Source: Bin5 sp022827195
GTDB lineage: Bacteria; Chloroflexota; Anaerolineae; Caldilineales; Caldilineaceae
NCBI GenBank assembly: GCA_965208275.1
Contig: OZ242331.1
Location: forward strand, 620,001-684,000
DNA length: 64,000 nt
Direction: 5' to 3'
Shown here: positions 62,352 to 64,000 of the stretch, piece after piece
Layout of the letters: each line of letters begins with the position of its first letter
Numbering within the stretch: the first letter of the stretch is position 1
Notes under the pieces: generated by a model
The model's database searches: none
Told to the model about the DNA's origin: nothing
Seen by the model: only the letters and a program-made list of their open reading frames with translations
Position numbers and translations under genes: made by a program

Positions 62352-63309
62352 GCGTTTTCTCGATGGCGCAAGCGGGAACAGTATACGAAGGGAAGGACAC
62401 TAAGTCAAGTCTGCAACCCGGCGCGTGCAGACCGGATTTGGGGTGGAAGTCTTCTGGCGGGGAACAGATGTCAGCGCCAGCCGAGATTGTCTGCCGTCTT
62501 TGGCAGAGGCAGAGGGTAGGCAGTTGGCCTTCCCATACCGCTGCCGGGGCGTTCACTTGCCAGGGGGCGGCGCCCTGGGCCGGCGTGGACGCGTGGTGTA
62601 CGGTCCAGTCTACCTCCCTGAAGACGGGGGGGCGGCCATGGGCACTTCGGCCAGGGGACCGGGGTGGCATTGATTGATTCGACCCCGTAGTCTGTCTGCT
62701 AAAACCGGCGCAGCAGTGGAGTCTGACTGCACCGGGGCTATATTGCAAGCGGTGAATGCAACCAACGAACAGGCCAAACCCTGAACGAAGCACTGCGCCA
62801 GGCGTTCATCGACCAGGAAAAAACTATGGAGTTTATCCTGGGGGACGCCCTTCCGCAGCGCCTCCTTCTCTCCTCTCGGCTTGACAGGCCGCTTCATCTC
62901 CTCCCTTGGTCCGCGCTGTTCGACGCAGCGCTTGACGCAGCGCTTGATGCAGGGGTTGGACAGCGGGCACACTTCGAGCTTGGCCCGACGCAGACTTACT
63001 CCCTTCGAATATTTCTGGGAAACTGACACGATCTTTCCACAAAGAGAGCGTCAAAATACATGAAAATGACATTTAAGGCTGGTAAACTTTGGCGTGTGTG
63101 GTGCAGTAGGTCGGTCCGAAGGGTGAGCATGCAATAGTATCTGGCGGGGGCGATGCTGGTTCTCAGACAGCAAAGGCCCGGCGTCGTTCTGTTTTCTGCC
63201 GAATACTGCAGTTGCCGTTTGCAGGTGCGAACCGAGTAGGCATGTATTCCGTTTTCACCTGATTGCTTGCAGTTGTCTTTCTTTCAAGGACCAGCAGCGC
63301 ATCGCCGAT
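62352..63309. other. Gene-poor stretch downstream of tRNA-Glu
   Basis: About 950 nt without a secure gene. A 12-bp tandem repeat (GACGCAGCGCTT twice, then GATGCAGGGGTT) lies at 62922-62957. A minus-strand GTG frame at 63029 (Lys/Arg/Cys-rich) follows a Pho-box-like site but has no recognisable fold. GC drops between 63000 and 63150. Confidence 0.4.
63055..63072 (-). promoter_or_regulatory. Pho-box-like direct repeat
   Basis: On the minus strand: ATGTCAT-TTTC-ATGTATT, 7-mers at 11-bp spacing with two mismatches between half-sites. It resembles the boxes at 27247 and 16868. It lies 26 nt before a weak GTG frame at 63029. Confidence 0.3.
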
Positions 63310-63489
63310 ATGAGGCTTGCAGACAACGCCACCTGCGAGGTCCCGCTCGACGACGCCCGGACCCAGCTCGACTTCGGCCGCGCAGAAATGAACGAGCACA
63401 CCGATACAACCGGCCCCCAACACCCGCGCAAGGCCCGGCCCGAGCGCAGAACGCCGACCCTTGAACCGGATATCGGGACCGTCAGCTGA
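63310..63489 (+). CDS. Hypothetical small protein
   Basis: A 59-codon frame (MRLADNATCEVPLDDARTQL start; Pro/Arg/Thr-rich, probably disordered C-terminus) with strong GC bias at third positions, as in real genes of this genome. No clear ribosome binding site. Its stop lies 12 nt before repeat C5, paralleling the gene-C1 arrangement at 17909. Confidence 0.4.
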   Translation: MRLADNATCEVPLDDARTQLDFGRAEMNEHTDTTGPQHPRKARPERRTPTLEPDIGTVS

Positions 63490-63501
63490 ATCCAGTCCCC
63501 A

Positions 63502-63607
63502 CCCGGCCAGCCCCCTGTGCGCCGCCAGGCGTCAAAACCCGGGCAGTGAGCGCAGTCAGTCGCATCACCCTCCTGAGATACAGGCCCGTGGAACGGAGGG
63601 CGGCCGG
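63502..63607 (+). repeat. Dispersed hairpin repeat, copy C5
   Basis: Left end CCCGGCC-A-GCCCCCTGT, right end ACGGAGGGC-GGCCGG; one C-A mismatch interrupts the stem. The centre is 10-15 nt longer than in other copies. It is followed 23 nt later by the ATG of a membrane protein gene. Confidence 0.78.
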
Positions 63608-63630
63608 TCTTACACAGGAGCACAGGACCC

Positions 63631-64000
63631 ATGAACAAACCCATTCCACCCACCCTGTTCAATATCGTTACCATCGCGGCGATGCTGCTCGCACTGTTCC
63701 AGCTGTTGACGGAGCCGGCACTACGTACGACACCAACGATGGTCGAGGCCATTCAGGTCCTCGAGGAGATCGTCGAACAGGGCGCGCCGGGCGGAGAAAT
63801 GGGCCAGAGGCTGAGCGCGCGCCTTGTGACCGACCAGGAGCAACGCCAGTGGTTTGTCAATGGCATGATAGCCGCCATCTTTGTCGCAATCGTCTCCAAT
63901 GTCGTTGCCAACTCTCTGGGCAGAGGAAGACAGCGCGCAAATGCTGCCCGAATCCGTGATCTTGAAGCAGAGTTGCGCAACGCGATAGGACCAAAGGAGA
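63631..64000 (+). CDS. Small membrane protein, cut by window end
   Basis: The frame runs to the window edge (123 codons visible). It begins MNKPIPPTLFNIVTIAAMLL, has membrane helices near residues 9-26 and 78-97, and ends in a charged, coiled-coil-like tail (RIRDLEAELRNAIG). ACAGGAG precedes the ATG. No family recognised. Repeat C5 lies directly upstream. Confidence 0.65.
   Translation, partial: MNKPIPPTLFNIVTIAAMLLALFQLLTEPALRTTPTMVEAIQVLEEIVEQGAPGGEMGQRLSARLVTDQEQRQWFVNGMIAAIFVAIVSNVVANSLGRGRQRANAARIRDLEAELRNAIGPKE

Overview
The window is a high-GC bacterial chromosome segment, most likely from the Chloroflexota (Anaerolineae/Caldilineae-like). The reasons are the gene set and its style: a tig-clpP-clpX block with a long hydrophilic insert in ClpX, a CysO/Mec-type cysteine pathway, an aerobic CO-/xanthine-dehydrogenase-type molybdoenzyme, tandem M42 peptidases, a GAF-PAS-kinase-receiver-DNA-binding sensor, and many GTG/TTG starts. 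This taxonomic call is inference; no rRNA is present.

Layout. 1-16 kb is ordinary housekeeping: the start of gnd (minus strand), purH behind a recognisable ZTP riboswitch, an NAD-dependent epimerase, a secreted S41 peptidase, an M24 aminopeptidase, a LolD/FtsX-type ABC exporter, a catalase and a TPR lytic transglycosylase lipoprotein. 16-30 kb is an accessory, gene-poor region. It holds small unrecognised genes, lipoproteins, a BaeSR-like two-component pair, a pair of paralogous small Cys-motif proteins, four copies of a new dispersed imperfect-palindrome repeat (a fifth is at 63.5 kb), and a large hybrid sensor kinase that is frameshifted and sits behind tandem Pho-box-like direct repeats. 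30-35.4 kb is a CysO-dependent cysteine cluster on the minus strand (mec, then cysO-moeB-cysM), with a strong promoter, a long leader ending in an intrinsic terminator, and a minisatellite-rich spacer. 35.6-62 kb returns to core functions: a CHAT-domain protease, mutS, a small membrane protein, comEC, a three-subunit molybdenum hydroxylase with its own MoaD/ThiS-like protein, an orphan adenine methyltransferase, mutL, a decayed hicA with intact hicB, tig, clpP, clpX, mutY, three consecutive M42 peptidases led by a zinc-ribbon membrane protein, and tRNA-Glu(CTC). 62.3-64 kb is again gene-poor, with a small ORF, a repeat copy and a membrane protein cut by the window end.

How genes work together. 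cysO, moeB, cysM and mec form a protein-thiocarboxylate cysteine route. CysO ends in GG followed by two extra residues, so the Mec (JAMM) protease is probably needed to expose the di-glycine. The molybdoenzyme operon carries a second such carrier with a longer masking tail. mutS and mutL (endonuclease type) supply mismatch repair and mutY supplies oxidative-damage repair; tig, clpP and clpX are the usual folding and degradation block.

Most notable candidates for something undescribed: (1) the five-copy hairpin repeat with a conserved bulged A and compensatory changes, lying between small genes in a gene-repeat-gene layout; (2) the structured cysO leader; (3) the two masked ubiquitin-like sulfur carriers served by a single visible JAMM protease; (4) the small CxxC protein family.
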